Source: Bacteriovoracaceae bacterium UBA6153 (GTDB lineage: Bacteria > Bdellovibrionota > Bacteriovoracia > Bacteriovoracales > Bacteriovoracaceae). From it: a DNA stretch of 64,000 nt. Positions 50,104-59,380 of this stretch are shown here, piece by piece. The first letter of the stretch is position 1. Each line of letters starts with the position of its first letter. Position numbers and translations under genes: made by a program. The DNA is taken from assembly GCA_002428265.1 (NCBI GenBank), contig DIUR01000001.1, positions 248,001 to 312,000 of the forward strand, read 5' to 3'. Under the pieces are notes generated by a model that made no database searches, was not told where the DNA came from, and was given only the letters and a program-made list of their open reading frames with translations.

Positions 50104-51117
50104 ATGAACAAAAAAAACATACTTCTACTATGCGGTGGAAGTGGAACAGAACATGAAGTTTCTCTAGTGTCGGCCAAGTTTCTTGAAAAAAATCTTCAGG
50201 AAATCGGTTTATATAACGTTATTAAAGTTGAAATCGGAAAACCGAAAACAACGGATAAAACATTCCGTCTGATCAATGCAGACGGAAGTATTGGTCAGAC
50301 AGTAGAAATCAATTCAAAAAGACAGCTGGTTGGATCAAATATTCTTTTTGATCTTCACTACGTTGTTCCATGTATTCACGGCCCTCCGGGAGAAACTGGA
50401 GAAATTCAGACTTATCTTGAACTCATCAATCTTCCCTATTTTGGCTGTGGCCCTGAAGCAAGCATCATCTGCTTTAATAAAGTCACCAGCAAGTTATGGT
50501 TTAATGCCCTTGATATTCCCAATACTCCTTTTGAGTTCTTAACAAGTATTGAAGATGCTCCCAAAGCACATAAACTTATGGATCTTCATTCAAAAGTTTT
50601 TGTTAAAGCAGCTTCTCAAGGCTCAAGTGTAGGATGCTATCAAGTCTTTAAAAAAGATGAGCTCGATACTGCACTAAAAAATGCTTTCAAATACTCTGAA
50701 TATGTTCTGGTTGAAAAAATGGTAACGGCAAGAGAGCTTGAAATCTCGACTTATGAGTTCGATGGAGTGATTCACGCCAGTGTCCCTGGTGAAATTAACT
50801 GCCCAAGTGCATTTTACTCTTACGAAGAAAAGTATGATCCAAAAAGCAAGACGACAACTGAGATCGTGGCCCCAGGACTCACTACAGATATAGTGGAGTC
50901 TATGAGAGCTTACGCGATTAAGGCCTTTAAGGCACTTAAGCTTCGTCACCAATCGCGCATTGATTTCTTTTACACTGATGATGGAAAAATTTATCTCAAT
51001 GAGATTAATACTTTTCCGGGTGCAACTCCTATTTCAATGTTTCCTAAAATGATGGAAAACAACGGACACTCGTACTTAACTTTTATCAGCACTATTATTA
51101 AAAAAGACATTCTTTAA
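50104..51117 (+). CDS. D-alanine--D-alanine ligase family (ATP-grasp)
   Basis: The 337-residue ATP-grasp enzyme has LLLCGGSGTEHEVSLVSAKF, CIHGPPGETGEIQTYLEL, KAASQGSSVGCYQV, RIDFFYTDDGKIYLNEINTF and PGATPISMFP. All are signature Ddl blocks. A Ddl makes D-Ala-D-Ala for the wall. Here it heads an operon with aminotransferases, an acyltransferase and CoA-transferase subunits rather than mur and fts genes. It may be the only cellular Ddl or a paralogue that joins other amino acids. The next gene starts 11 bases on. Confidence 0.88.
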   Translation: MNKKNILLLCGGSGTEHEVSLVSAKFLEKNLQEIGLYNVIKVEIGKPKTTDKTFRLINADGSIGQTVEINSKRQLVGSNILFDLHYVVPCIHGPPGETGEIQTYLELINLPYFGCGPEASIICFNKVTSKLWFNALDIPNTPFEFLTSIEDAPKAHKLMDLHSKVFVKAASQGSSVGCYQVFKKDELDTALKNAFKYSEYVLVEKMVTARELEISTYEFDGVIHASVPGEINCPSAFYSYEEKYDPKSKTTTEIVAPGLTTDIVESMRAYAIKAFKALKLRHQSRIDFFYTDDGKIYLNEINTFPGATPISMFPKMMENNGHSYLTFISTIIKKDIL

Positions 51118-51128
51118 TTGAGGCCATA

Positions 51129-54100
51129 ATGAAATTACCAATTATCAACGCCCAAGATGCAGAGTTCGGATTAGACATCCTGAAGAAATACTACGCCGAT
51201 CATATGATCCCCGCGGAGAAAAAAACATACTTAACCAAACTTCGCCAGTCGATTGGCCCTTATATGGGAATTGAGTCGAGTGATGGTTCAACTCACTATC
51301 TTCTGGATGCCGCTTCTCAAATTGCGACACTTGGACATGGATTCAATCCTTCAATCTTTTTTGGAACGACAGAGTTCTTAGAGAGCTGGACGAACGATGC
51401 CACGACTAAAGAGTTTAAAGATCTAAAACTAGCTTACAAAAATTTCTTTAATAGAAAACTAGGCTGGAATAAAACGCACATGACAATCACTCACTCAGGA
51501 GCAGAGGCCAACGAAGTGGCCCTTGGATACTGTTATTTGAGTCGAGCAAATCCTGAGGCCAATAAAGTTCTCGCTTTTGAGGGATCTTTTCACGGAAGGA
51601 TGATGGTCACGCTGGCCGCGACTTGGAATAAAAGTAAGCGCGAGCCATTTGAATGGAAAAATTATCTTGCTGAGTATGTAAAATACCCGGAAATCGATGA
51701 TAGTAAGATCAATGTCCGTATCCCTGAACTATGGCGCGAGACATGGAATGAAGCTTCTTTAAAGAACTTCATGATCCCGACAATCTGGAACTCTGATCCC
51801 TATGTAAAAAAAGAAGTTGAAGTCCTGCAAAAAGTTCGTGAACAGCTAATTTCGAAAAAAATATTCGCGATTTTAATCGAGCCTATGCAATGTGAAGGTG
51901 GAGACTGTTACTCGAGTGATAGATTTCATACTGCCCTTCTTCTTATGGCAAAAACATTCAAGGTTCCGGTCATTCACGATGAAGTCCAAACAGGGTTTCA
52001 CCTAGGCAGAGAGTTTTTCTGGCACAGACAATTTAATCTTAAAGGATTAAATGGTGAACAGATCAATCCTGACTACGTCGTATGTGCAAAAAAAGCTCAG
52101 GTGGGAATTGTTTTATCTCACAAAGAGACAAAAAGTATTTTTAAAGGTGAAGAGCTCTCAGTGGCCTCAACACTTAGAGGATATGCTCACGCTATCAGCC
52201 TTGATCAGTGTCAGTCGAGAATCCTGGACCTTGAACGCCACATCGTTCCGCGTGTAGCGGCCCTTATAAAAAAACACTCACAACACTTAAAGAGACCGCG
52301 TATCAACGGACTGGCCTTTGCTTTTGATGTAGTTGATCCGGCGATGATGAATAAATTTGTCGATCTAAGATTTAAACACGGCCTTCTTTATTACCCGGCC
52401 GGAAGTCAGACTCTAAGATTTAGAATGAGCACCGCCTTTGGTGCAAAAGACTTAGATTTCCTTTTCGATAGACTGGATGCCATCTGTAAAGAGCTCTTCT
52501 ACAACGAGCACACACCTCTTCCAACTCACGTTGAAACTGACGCTCACGAAGCAGGTGATCAATACGAATGGCATGAGCTTTTAATTCAAACCAAGCTTGC
52601 TAAAGTTCAAGGCAAAAAAATTGATATTAAGCATGTTTTTGATAAGGTGAATTCTCTTGTCAGTAAAACAGTTGAAGCTGCTCAATTAGAATTGATTGAA
52701 ATAAATGCATCGAACTTCTTAAATTACCGCCAGGAAATCATCAACATGCAAAAAGCTGTTTATGAACCTGCAAGACAAACTGATATTGAAAAGTTTGAGC
52801 ACACCGTTTTAGATAAAACTTCACTATGCTTAGGACTTTTAAATAAGAAGAAAAAACTGATGGGAATCGCTTTTGCGGGCCCTCTTCACCTTTATCCTCT
52901 TGAGCGCGGTGTGCGCATGGACCCGCATTTTGACGACCACGACTGTCTTTATATGCTCGATGTAACCATTGATCCTCATCTGCAGAAATCAGGTTTAGGT
53001 AGAGCACTAAAGTACGCCATCTCGGCCATGGCCATCGTTAAAGGAATCAAGCGTATTCAAGGAAGAAACCGCGACCGCCTGGCGGGCTCAATGATCAATA
53101 TCAATTTATCTCTGGGCTCTTTTGAGCAAACTTATATTAGAGAAGACTACCCTGACTTTGAGTCTCATAGAGATGTTTTTTATTACACCACAAAGGCTGA
53201 CTGGAAAAAGCCTGCGATTCACTTAAGCCGCGCGATCAATATTCCGATGTCGGTAAGAAGCCTTGATAAGACTTATATGGAAGCTCAGCTTCCTTACCTG
53301 GTTAACAAAGTCTGCTTATCTAACTTTGTTAGCGAAGCCTTTTTAAAGGCGGTTAAAGACTTCCTAGGAGTGCTTCCTGAAGATCTTCGTCACGGATATA
53401 CAACTTCAGGCCAGTCTGAGTGTGTTGATAAAGTTTCAAAAGCAATTTGGGTAAAATCAGAGCAATCTATTAAAGATAAAAATATTACCAAGATGCTGAC
53501 TTTTAAAAACCATTATTTTGGCAATGGTTCAATGATGGCAAGATCCCTAAGTCTTGAAGGAAATAACTATTTCCCAGTGACAAAACTTCCACACCCAAGT
53601 GAGCTCGACTATAGAGATGTCCTCACACAAGTAGAAAAAGAATTTGCCACTGGTGAGTATCTTACGGTTTGGGTTGAGCCGGTTCTTCAAAAAACGATGG
53701 AGAAGACTCCTTATGAATTTTTAAGAGGATTAAGAGAGCTCGCGACAAGATATAAGGTTGCTCTTATCTACAATGAGTCTGCTTCGCAATTTTTCAGATA
53801 CTCTAATAAAGTATTTATGGCCTCGTGTTTTCCTGAAATAACTCCTGATGCAGGAATGGTTTATTTCTCAGGACAATCGGGAATCGCTTATACCTCAACG
53901 AAGTATTTCCTTGAGCAGCCTCTCATGATGATCAGTACATGGGATGGAGATGAGTTCCATATGCTGAGCTATCATCATGCTTTCAAGAGTGTCATGGAAA
54001 ATCAGGAAGAGTATAAAAATACGGCGAGAGACTTCCATGAAAAACTTGTGGATAAATTATCACGCTATGATATCGACGTTATGAAAATTGACCAGGGCTT

Positions 54101-54215
54101 TGGATACTTCAAAGGATCAATCCCTGCTTCAATCAGTAAAATGTTCGTGCAACACAACGGGGTTTATCTGGTCTGCCCAAGCTTCGATGCTATGAAGGAG
54201 TATTTAGAGTCATGA
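51129..54215 (+). CDS. Fusion: class III aminotransferase, GNAT acetyltransferase and an inactive aminotransferase-like domain
   Basis: The 1028-residue protein has three parts. Residues 1-460 are a class III aminotransferase like lysine 6-aminotransferase: THSGAEANEVAL, the D-E pair in VIHDEVQTGF (Asp284) and the PLP lysine in YVVCAKKAQVG (321 or 322). Residues about 520-695 are a GNAT domain with LDVTIDPHLQKSGLGRALKY. Residues about 700-1028 repeat the aminotransferase layout: TTSGQSECVDKV, LTFKNHYFGNGSMMA, VWVEPVLQKTMEKTP and LIYNESASQFF. There Asp is Asn882, and the lysine region reads VYFSGQSG with no lysine. The last domain should not hold PLP covalently. The gene couples to the next by four bases. 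Confidence 0.85.
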   Translation: MKLPIINAQDAEFGLDILKKYYADHMIPAEKKTYLTKLRQSIGPYMGIESSDGSTHYLLDAASQIATLGHGFNPSIFFGTTEFLESWTNDATTKEFKDLKLAYKNFFNRKLGWNKTHMTITHSGAEANEVALGYCYLSRANPEANKVLAFEGSFHGRMMVTLAATWNKSKREPFEWKNYLAEYVKYPEIDDSKINVRIPELWRETWNEASLKNFMIPTIWNSDPYVKKEVEVLQKVREQLISKKIFAILIEPMQCEGGDCYSSDRFHTALLLMAKTFKVPVIHDEVQTGFHLGREFFWHRQFNLKGLNGEQINPDYVVCAKKAQVGIVLSHKETKSIFKGEELSVASTLRGYAHAISLDQCQSRILDLERHIVPRVAALIKKHSQHLKRPRINGLAFAFDVVDPAMMNKFVDLRFKHGLLYYPAGSQTLRFRMSTAFGAKDLDFLFDRLDAICKELFYNEHTPLPTHVETDAHEAGDQYEWHELLIQTKLAKVQGKKIDIKHVFDKVNSLVSKTVEAAQLELIEINASNFLNYRQEIINMQKAVYEPARQTDIEKFEHTVLDKTSLCLGLLNKKKKLMGIAFAGPLHLYPLERGVRMDPHFDDHDCLYMLDVTIDPHLQKSGLGRALKYAISAMAIVKGIKRIQGRNRDRLAGSMININLSLGSFEQTYIREDYPDFESHRDVFYYTTKADWKKPAIHLSRAINIPMSVRSLDKTYMEAQLPYLVNKVCLSNFVSEAFLKAVKDFLGVLPEDLRHGYTTSGQSECVDKVSKAIWVKSEQSIKDKNITKMLTFKNHYFGNGSMMARSLSLEGNNYFPVTKLPHPSELDYRDVLTQVEKEFATGEYLTVWVEPVLQKTMEKTPYEFLRGLRELATRYKVALIYNESASQFFRYSNKVFMASCFPEITPDAGMVYFSGQSGIAYTSTKYFLEQPLMMISTWDGDEFHMLSYHHAFKSVMENQEEYKNTARDFHEKLVDKLSRYDIDVMKIDQGFGYFKGSIPASISKMFVQHNGVYLVCPSFDAMKEYLES

Positions 54216-55306
54216 GTACAAATTGTATGTTTCCCTATATCGTCTACGCCAAAGGAAAAACTAATCACGAATGGGGGCTTGCCCACGGTGAAGAGTTCAG
54301 AGGTGCTATTGCTGAACTAACAGAAATTAGACGTCACTTAATGCTGGCAAAAAATCCAAAACTTGCTCCTAAATTAGACGAGCTTGCCATGGAGCAATTT
54401 CACATGTCTAAAAAGTTTGCTCCCCATTTAGCGAGTGAACTTGAAGGGATTGCTAAAGGTGCAGGACTTACTATCCCCGATTTGGTTGTCTTAAATAACT
54501 ACACAGACTTTAGAGATATCATTCTTCCAGAAGAGGGATGCTCTACTGTGCATATCCAAACTCCGACAGAAGTTATGGCCGGACAAACCTGGGATATGCA
54601 TAGATCAGCAAAAAATTATATGTGCTTGATCCATGTTCCTCAAAATGACCAACACTCTTCTCAGCTTGTCTTAAGCCTAGTGGGATGCCTGGGACTAATG
54701 GGAGTATCAACAGATAACACCTTAATCGGTGTTAATAACATCAATACAACCAACGCTAAGGTGGGATTGATCTGGCCTCTACTGGTCAGAAAAACACTGG
54801 AAGAAAAAAACTTAGGACTAATGAGATCAACTCTCATGAATGCTCCAGTGACGTCAGGCCACAACTATATTATCGCCAGTCCTGAAGGCGGAGAAAACCT
54901 GGAGATCACTCCATCTGTTTCTGAAAAAGTTTCTGCTCTTCAAAAAGGTCAGGTTGGATCAATTTTTCACACTAACCACTGTGTAGGATATGAAATTGAA
55001 AAAATTGAAGATAAAACTTCAATGAGCTCAACAACTCATAACCGCTGGGCACTTCTTTCTAAAAAAACGTATCAAGTTGGCGACCTGGAAGACTTTAAAA
55101 ATCTTCTGACTGACCATGACGAATACCCAAAATCAATCTGCTCGCATTTTGAAAATGGGGCTCAAGACCCATCGTTTACTTGTGGTGGTGGTGTCAGCGA
55201 TTTAAACCGCGGCAAACACATCTTCTGGAGAGGATGCCCTGCTCACGATCAGGATTATCGTGAATATGAATTTTTAATTGATGGGCACGATTTTAAAAAG
55301 GTGTGA
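54212..55306 (+). CDS. C45-family acyltransferase/amidohydrolase (isopenicillin N acyltransferase-like)
   Basis: The 364-residue protein is an N-terminal-nucleophile hydrolase relative. The Cys of PEEGCSTVHI would become the nucleophile after self-cleavage. GQTWDMHRSAKN is the typical G-x-N/T-W-D segment, followed by GCLGLMGVSTDNTLIGVNNI and TTHNRWALL. Members move acyl groups to or from amines, as in the penicillin acyltransferase. No signal peptide is seen, so it acts in the cytoplasm. Its position between two aminotransferase genes suggests that its substrate is an amine or amino acid made by them. Confidence 0.85.
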   Translation: MSTNCMFPYIVYAKGKTNHEWGLAHGEEFRGAIAELTEIRRHLMLAKNPKLAPKLDELAMEQFHMSKKFAPHLASELEGIAKGAGLTIPDLVVLNNYTDFRDIILPEEGCSTVHIQTPTEVMAGQTWDMHRSAKNYMCLIHVPQNDQHSSQLVLSLVGCLGLMGVSTDNTLIGVNNINTTNAKVGLIWPLLVRKTLEEKNLGLMRSTLMNAPVTSGHNYIIASPEGGENLEITPSVSEKVSALQKGQVGSIFHTNHCVGYEIEKIEDKTSMSSTTHNRWALLSKKTYQVGDLEDFKNLLTDHDEYPKSICSHFENGAQDPSFTCGGGVSDLNRGKHIFWRGCPAHDQDYREYEFLIDGHDFKKV

Positions 55307-55309
55307 TGT

Positions 55310-56497
55310 ATGGATGAATATCCTTTTTTCTTTACCTGGGTAAAACAAAGTAATCCTCTGCGATTTTCTATCTCCAGCGTCGATGGTGTAAAACTCATCA
55401 CTGAAAATGGCCATGAGTTAATTGATATGTCTTCCATCAGCTATCAAGCAAGCTTTGGACACAATCATCCGACCATTATCAAACATATGAAAGCTCAACT
55501 GGACACAGTTCCGATGAGTGCTCCCCGTGGAATTTTCCCTGGAAAAATTGAGACCACTAACGAGCTCTTAAAGTACATGGATAAAAAAGACGGAAAAATT
55601 TTTTATACCACTGGTGGAGCTGAGACTGTTGAAAATGCCTTAAAAATTGCCCGAGATGTCAGCAAAAGAAAACTCGTTCTTGCCAGAAAAATTTCTTACC
55701 ATGGGGCAACTATGGGTGCCCTGGGTGCAACAGGTGACTGGAGAAATACCGCACACGCTCTTCCTCAAGACTGGGTTGTGAGATTTCCTGAGCCAAGTGA
55801 GCCAGATGCACTGGCAAAAACGAGGCAAATCATTCTCGATCACGGTCAAGAAAACTTTGCGGCCTTCATCATTGAAACAATTACTGGTGGCAACGGCGTC
55901 TTTGAAGGGTCTCAAGAATGGTGGGATGGCATCAGTGAGATGTGCCGTGAGTTCGGAATTTTATTAATCATGGATGAAGTGATCTGTGGATTTGGACGCA
56001 CAGGACTTTCATTCGGATACATGCACTACAATGTAAAACCAGACATCATCTGCCTTGCTAAAGGGATCACGGGTGGTATGGTGCCTTTCGGTGCAGTATG
56101 GGTTAGTCACAATATTGCTGACTACTATATGGCCCGCGTACTTGCTTGTGGACTTACCAACTACGCTCACCCATTGGGAGTTGCGGCCCTTGCCGGTGTA
56201 TTAGAGATTGTACAAGATTTTGATTTTCAAAAACACCTTGAACATATTTCAAAAGTTTTTAAGCGAGAGCTCGACATTATTCAAGCACTCCCTGAAGTTG
56301 AAACAATCAGATCCCGCGGCATGCTGGCCGGAATTGATTTGAATGTCGATATCCAGTGGAAAACTTTTTTTGATAAAGGGATACACCTTGCTACTCAAAA
56401 CAAGAGAATTGTACTTGCTCCTCCTTTAATTATTACCGAAGAAGAACTCGTTGAAGGAATGAAGAGATTAAAAAAAGCAATTAAGGATATGGATTAA
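55310..56497 (+). CDS. Class III aminotransferase (PLP)
   Basis: The 395-residue enzyme has FYTTGGAETVENALKIAR, YHGATMGALGATGDWRN, IIETITGGNGVF, LIMDEVICGFGRTG with the PLP-pyridine aspartate and ICLAKGITGGMVP with the PLP lysine. The C-terminus has MLAGIDLNVD. It is of the omega-amino acid:pyruvate or taurine/beta-alanine transaminase group. It is complete, in contrast to the last domain of the fusion upstream. The CoA-transferase A gene starts one base after its stop, so both should be made together. Confidence 0.9.
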   Translation: MDEYPFFFTWVKQSNPLRFSISSVDGVKLITENGHELIDMSSISYQASFGHNHPTIIKHMKAQLDTVPMSAPRGIFPGKIETTNELLKYMDKKDGKIFYTTGGAETVENALKIARDVSKRKLVLARKISYHGATMGALGATGDWRNTAHALPQDWVVRFPEPSEPDALAKTRQIILDHGQENFAAFIIETITGGNGVFEGSQEWWDGISEMCREFGILLIMDEVICGFGRTGLSFGYMHYNVKPDIICLAKGITGGMVPFGAVWVSHNIADYYMARVLACGLTNYAHPLGVAALAGVLEIVQDFDFQKHLEHISKVFKRELDIIQALPEVETIRSRGMLAGIDLNVDIQWKTFFDKGIHLATQNKRIVLAPPLIITEEELVEGMKRLKKAIKDMD

Positions 56498-57208
56498 ATG
56501 AAAAATAACTCTCCCAAAATTTTTAAAGACGCAGCTTCTGCTCTTTTTGATATTAAGTCGGGCATGACACTTATGAGTGGAGGCTTTGGCCTTTGCGGGA
56601 TCGCAGAAAACTGCATTGATGCTCTGACATTAATTGATGTGAAAGACCTGACAGTCGTTTCAAACAATATCGGAAACTCTGGACGCGGATTAGTTAAAAT
56701 CTTAGTTCAGGATAAAATCAAAAAGGCCTATTGCTCTTATGTCGGCGGAAACCCCGACTTAGAAAAACGTATGCTGGAAAAAAAGATTGAAGTTGAACTC
56801 GTCCCTCAGGGAACTTTTTCTGAACGCATCCGTGCTGCCGGAATGGGGATTCGTGCTTTTTATACCCCAACTGGATACGGAACATTGATTGCGGAAGGTA
56901 AAGACGTCAAGATGTTCGACAGACCCTGCATTCTGGAGACTGCTCTGCACGCAGACTTTGCTATCATCAAAGCACAAAAAGGTGATGCTTTCGGAAATCT
57001 TTGGTTTAAAGAAACAGCAAGAAATTTTTCACCACTCATGGCCATGGCCGCAAAAATTACAGTGGTTGAAGTAGAAGAATTAGTTGAGGTTGGAGAGATT
57101 GCTCCAGAAGACATTCACCTCCCAGGAATTTTTGTTCAAAGAATTTTTCAGGGATCAAACTATAAAAATGATATTGAGTTTCTAGTGACTGCTAAAGGAG
57201 ATGAATAA
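56498..57208 (+). CDS. 3-oxoacid CoA-transferase subunit A
   Basis: The 236-residue subunit has SGGFGLCGIAENCIDAL (glycine-rich loop), NNIGNSGRGLVKILV, AYCSYVGGNPDLEKRM and TGYGTLIAEGKDVK. These are standard for ScoA/AtoD-type alpha subunits. With subunit B it moves CoA from one acid to another, such as from succinyl-CoA or acetyl-CoA to a 3-oxo or amino acid. In this operon the acid may be the product of the aminotransferases. It overlaps the next gene. Confidence 0.92.
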   Translation: MKNNSPKIFKDAASALFDIKSGMTLMSGGFGLCGIAENCIDALTLIDVKDLTVVSNNIGNSGRGLVKILVQDKIKKAYCSYVGGNPDLEKRMLEKKIEVELVPQGTFSERIRAAGMGIRAFYTPTGYGTLIAEGKDVKMFDRPCILETALHADFAIIKAQKGDAFGNLWFKETARNFSPLMAMAAKITVVEVEELVEVGEIAPEDIHLPGIFVQRIFQGSNYKNDIEFLVTAKGDE

Positions 57209-57209
57209 G

Positions 57210-57836
57210 ATGCCTTGGACAAATATTGAGATGGCCGACGAAGTCATCAAATTTTTTAAACCTCATTCATCTGTCAATCTTGGCATTGGCATGCCGACAG
57301 TTATTGCTGAGAGAATGCCAGCAGAACTTAATATTATGATCCATTCTGAAAATGGTGTCTTAGGTGTAAGTGGAAGGCCTTCTGCTAACAGTGTCTCTCC
57401 TACTTTAATCAATGCCGGAAAAGAGACTGTCGCCATAGGATTAGGAGCTAGCTTCTTTGACAGCTCACTTAGTTTTGGAATGATTCGCGGCGGACATATT
57501 GACTACTGCGTTTTAGGCGGTATGGAAGTTGATGCTGAAAAAAGTCTGGCCAACTGGATGGTTCCTGGAAAAAAAGTAACGGGAATGGGCGGCGCAATGG
57601 ATCTGGTTAATGGCTCTAAACAAGTCATCGTCATGATGAATCACTTCAGCAAAGATGGTGTTAGTAAATTAATGAAAAAGTGCGCTCTTCCGCTCACTGG
57701 TTTTGAAGTGGTCGACTTAGTTGTCACTGAAATGGGTGTATTTAAACCTACAGGTTCATCTTTTCAGGTCATTAAACTTGCTCAGGGAGTAAGTGCTCAG
57801 GATTTAAAAATGGATGAAGGTCTTCTTACTCATTAA
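57210..57836 (+). CDS. 3-oxoacid CoA-transferase subunit B
   Basis: The start at ATG 57210 has GGAG nine bases before; an ATG at 57201 is directly next to it and is unlikely. The 208-residue subunit has NLGIGMPTVIAERMP, the catalytic glutamate in HSENGVLGVSGRP, GMIRGGHIDYCVLGGMEVD and MGGAMDLVNGSKQVIVMMNH. These are clear family B marks. It ends the six-gene operon. Confidence 0.92.
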   Translation: MPWTNIEMADEVIKFFKPHSSVNLGIGMPTVIAERMPAELNIMIHSENGVLGVSGRPSANSVSPTLINAGKETVAIGLGASFFDSSLSFGMIRGGHIDYCVLGGMEVDAEKSLANWMVPGKKVTGMGGAMDLVNGSKQVIVMMNHFSKDGVSKLMKKCALPLTGFEVVDLVVTEMGVFKPTGSSFQVIKLAQGVSAQDLKMDEGLLTH

Positions 57837-57909
57837 ATAGTAATTAAATGTAAGTTCCCAGAGAAGTCTTTGTTGCTATAGGATTTAAGAAAAATCAAAG
57901 GAATGGTTT

Positions 57910-58749
57910 ATGCTTAAGTCCACAATTGTCCTGATCGCACTCGCAATTTGGAGTGCTGAAAGTCTTGCTCTTACTAATTCGACTAGAGATGAATCCGTAG
58001 AATGGACTCCCGTCGTTCAAATTAAAAGTGAAGCGCCAGACTCAACAGGAGAAAGCCTACCTGGATATTGTAATGCGACTTTTATTGCAAAAAATATTTT
58101 AGTCACTGCTGCCCATTGTGTGAAACTTGCCTACATCTCAAAAGACACAAAACTTAATATTCAAACTGGTTATTATAAATACGTTACTCGCCCTGATGGC
58201 CAGGTGGTAAGAATCGGTTATGTGCCTAAAGAAAAATTCGATAAACACATCAATATTGAATTTCCAAAATCTCTCTCTGATAAAATAGCTAAAAAAGGTG
58301 AAAAAGCACAAATTGGCCCCGATGAAGACTTTGCCCTTTTATGGTGGGAGGAATCCACTCCTGAAATAGAGGGAATGATTGAATCTCAGTTCGTCACAAA
58401 ACTAGAGCATGCTGAAATTGTTAAAAATATTAAAAACTATCCTTTTAAAGTCGTCTCTATCAATATGTTTTCTGTATCGACACTCGACTACAAGAGATCA
58501 GGTGACTTAAGCGTTGTAAAATGGAACAACGGATATATTCATTCAAAGTCTCTCGTTCGTGTAGAAGAGGGCGATAGTGGTGCGCCCGTATTTGTAAAAA
58601 TTAATAACAAAATGAAAATATTCGCAGTTGTTAAAGGACGCGCTTCTACTGTCTTTGATAACTGGGACGTGTATCCTGCAGTGAATCCACACTTGTGTAC
58701 ATTAAATAAAAAAATGCCAAGCACGATGTTACTTCAAAGCTGCTTGTAA
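57910..58749 (+). CDS. Secreted trypsin-like (S1) serine protease
   Basis: The 279-residue protein has a signal peptide to about residue 21 (ESLA). The triad is His in LVTAAHCVKLAY, Asp in PDEDFALLWWEE and Ser in EEGDSGAPVF. The oxyanion motif GDSG is intact. The N-terminal NATFIAKNILV is as in the V8/trypsin group. It would degrade proteins outside the cytoplasm, for example prey proteins. AAAGGA lies before the ATG, and a GC-rich terminator follows. Confidence 0.92.
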   Translation: MLKSTIVLIALAIWSAESLALTNSTRDESVEWTPVVQIKSEAPDSTGESLPGYCNATFIAKNILVTAAHCVKLAYISKDTKLNIQTGYYKYVTRPDGQVVRIGYVPKEKFDKHINIEFPKSLSDKIAKKGEKAQIGPDEDFALLWWEESTPEIEGMIESQFVTKLEHAEIVKNIKNYPFKVVSINMFSVSTLDYKRSGDLSVVKWNNGYIHSKSLVRVEEGDSGAPVFVKINNKMKIFAVVKGRASTVFDNWDVYPAVNPHLCTLNKKMPSTMLLQSCL

Positions 58750-58790
58750 TAATCTTTAAATGTATTTTGAAATTTTTTAGGTCTTAAAAT

Positions 58791-58828
58791 AAAAAAGGGG
58801 CCCCCTGCAAAGGCCCCATTTTTTTTTT
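58791..58828 (+). terminator. Intrinsic terminator after the S1 protease gene
   Basis: GGGGCC (58797-58802) pairs with GGCCCC (58812-58817), followed by a long T-run. Confidence 0.85.
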
Positions 58829-58908
58829 GGCATCCTGCCACTAGTAAGAGAACATCCTATCCTCTACACTTATGATTATAACCGTATTTATTTTTTTTGT
58901 AGAAAAAT

Positions 58909-58936
58909 TTTTTGTGGGTAAAGTTTTCCACAAAAA
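58909..58936. promoter_or_regulatory. Inverted repeat with a DnaA-box-like half
   Basis: TTTTTGTGG (58909-58917) and CCACAAAAA (58928-58936) are perfect inverted arms with ten bases between. The right half contains TTTTCCACA (58924-58932), which fits the DnaA-box form TTWTNCACA. It lies upstream of the operon beginning at 59009 and could be a control site. The rest of the 259-base gap (58750-59008) holds the terminator and no other gene. Confidence 0.4.
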
Positions 58937-59008
58937 CAATCTTACGTTAAGATAGACAAAGGGGCCTAAAAGACCCTGTGACCACTAACCTAAGCTGGAT
59001 TTACACCT

Positions 59009-59380
59009 ATGATTGACCGCCTAGTATCCTTCCTAAAAGGCCTCCTAAAGGCCCAGAAAGACTACAAAATGCAAAGCTTTACCTTTTATATTCCTGCTCC
59101 TCCTGGACGTCTGTCAGGCTACAGAGAAAAGAACTTCGATAAGCTTTTTTATGAGTTCATAAATCGTGGCTACAAGATCATAAACTTCACTACCCAAGCA
59201 TGCTCTAGTGGAGAAAAACAATCAGGTATGTGGGTTATTTGTATAGTCCAGGCGACAAATGAGGAAGCCGAAAAATTAAATCTGGAAGATATCTTTTTAG
59301 ATCAATTAAAAAATAAATCTCAAGTTAAAGAAGAAGTTGAAGGACTTTATTATATTGATGATAGGGCCAACGAATTATGA
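59009..59380 (+). CDS. Uncharacterised cytoplasmic protein
   Basis: A 123-residue protein of unknown family. It begins MIDRLVSFLKGLLKAQKDYK, an amphipathic helix, followed by a small alpha/beta body (GYKIINFTTQACSSGEKQSG, MWVICIVQATNEE). The shape with two strands around a helix might be a small ferredoxin-like fold. It overlaps the next lipoprotein gene by four bases, so the two are coupled. Confidence 0.6.
   Translation: MIDRLVSFLKGLLKAQKDYKMQSFTFYIPAPPGRLSGYREKNFDKLFYEFINRGYKIINFTTQACSSGEKQSGMWVICIVQATNEEAEKLNLEDIFLDQLKNKSQVKEEVEGLYYIDDRANEL

Noticed and set aside
50104..51117. ddl as part of a division and cell-wall (dcw) cluster
   Set aside because: No mur or fts genes adjoin it. All neighbours are amino-, acyl- and CoA-transfer genes.
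58924..58932. DnaA-box match as a replication origin
   Set aside because: A single clear box and no dnaA or dnaN gene or AT-rich box cluster. Kept only as a possible control site.
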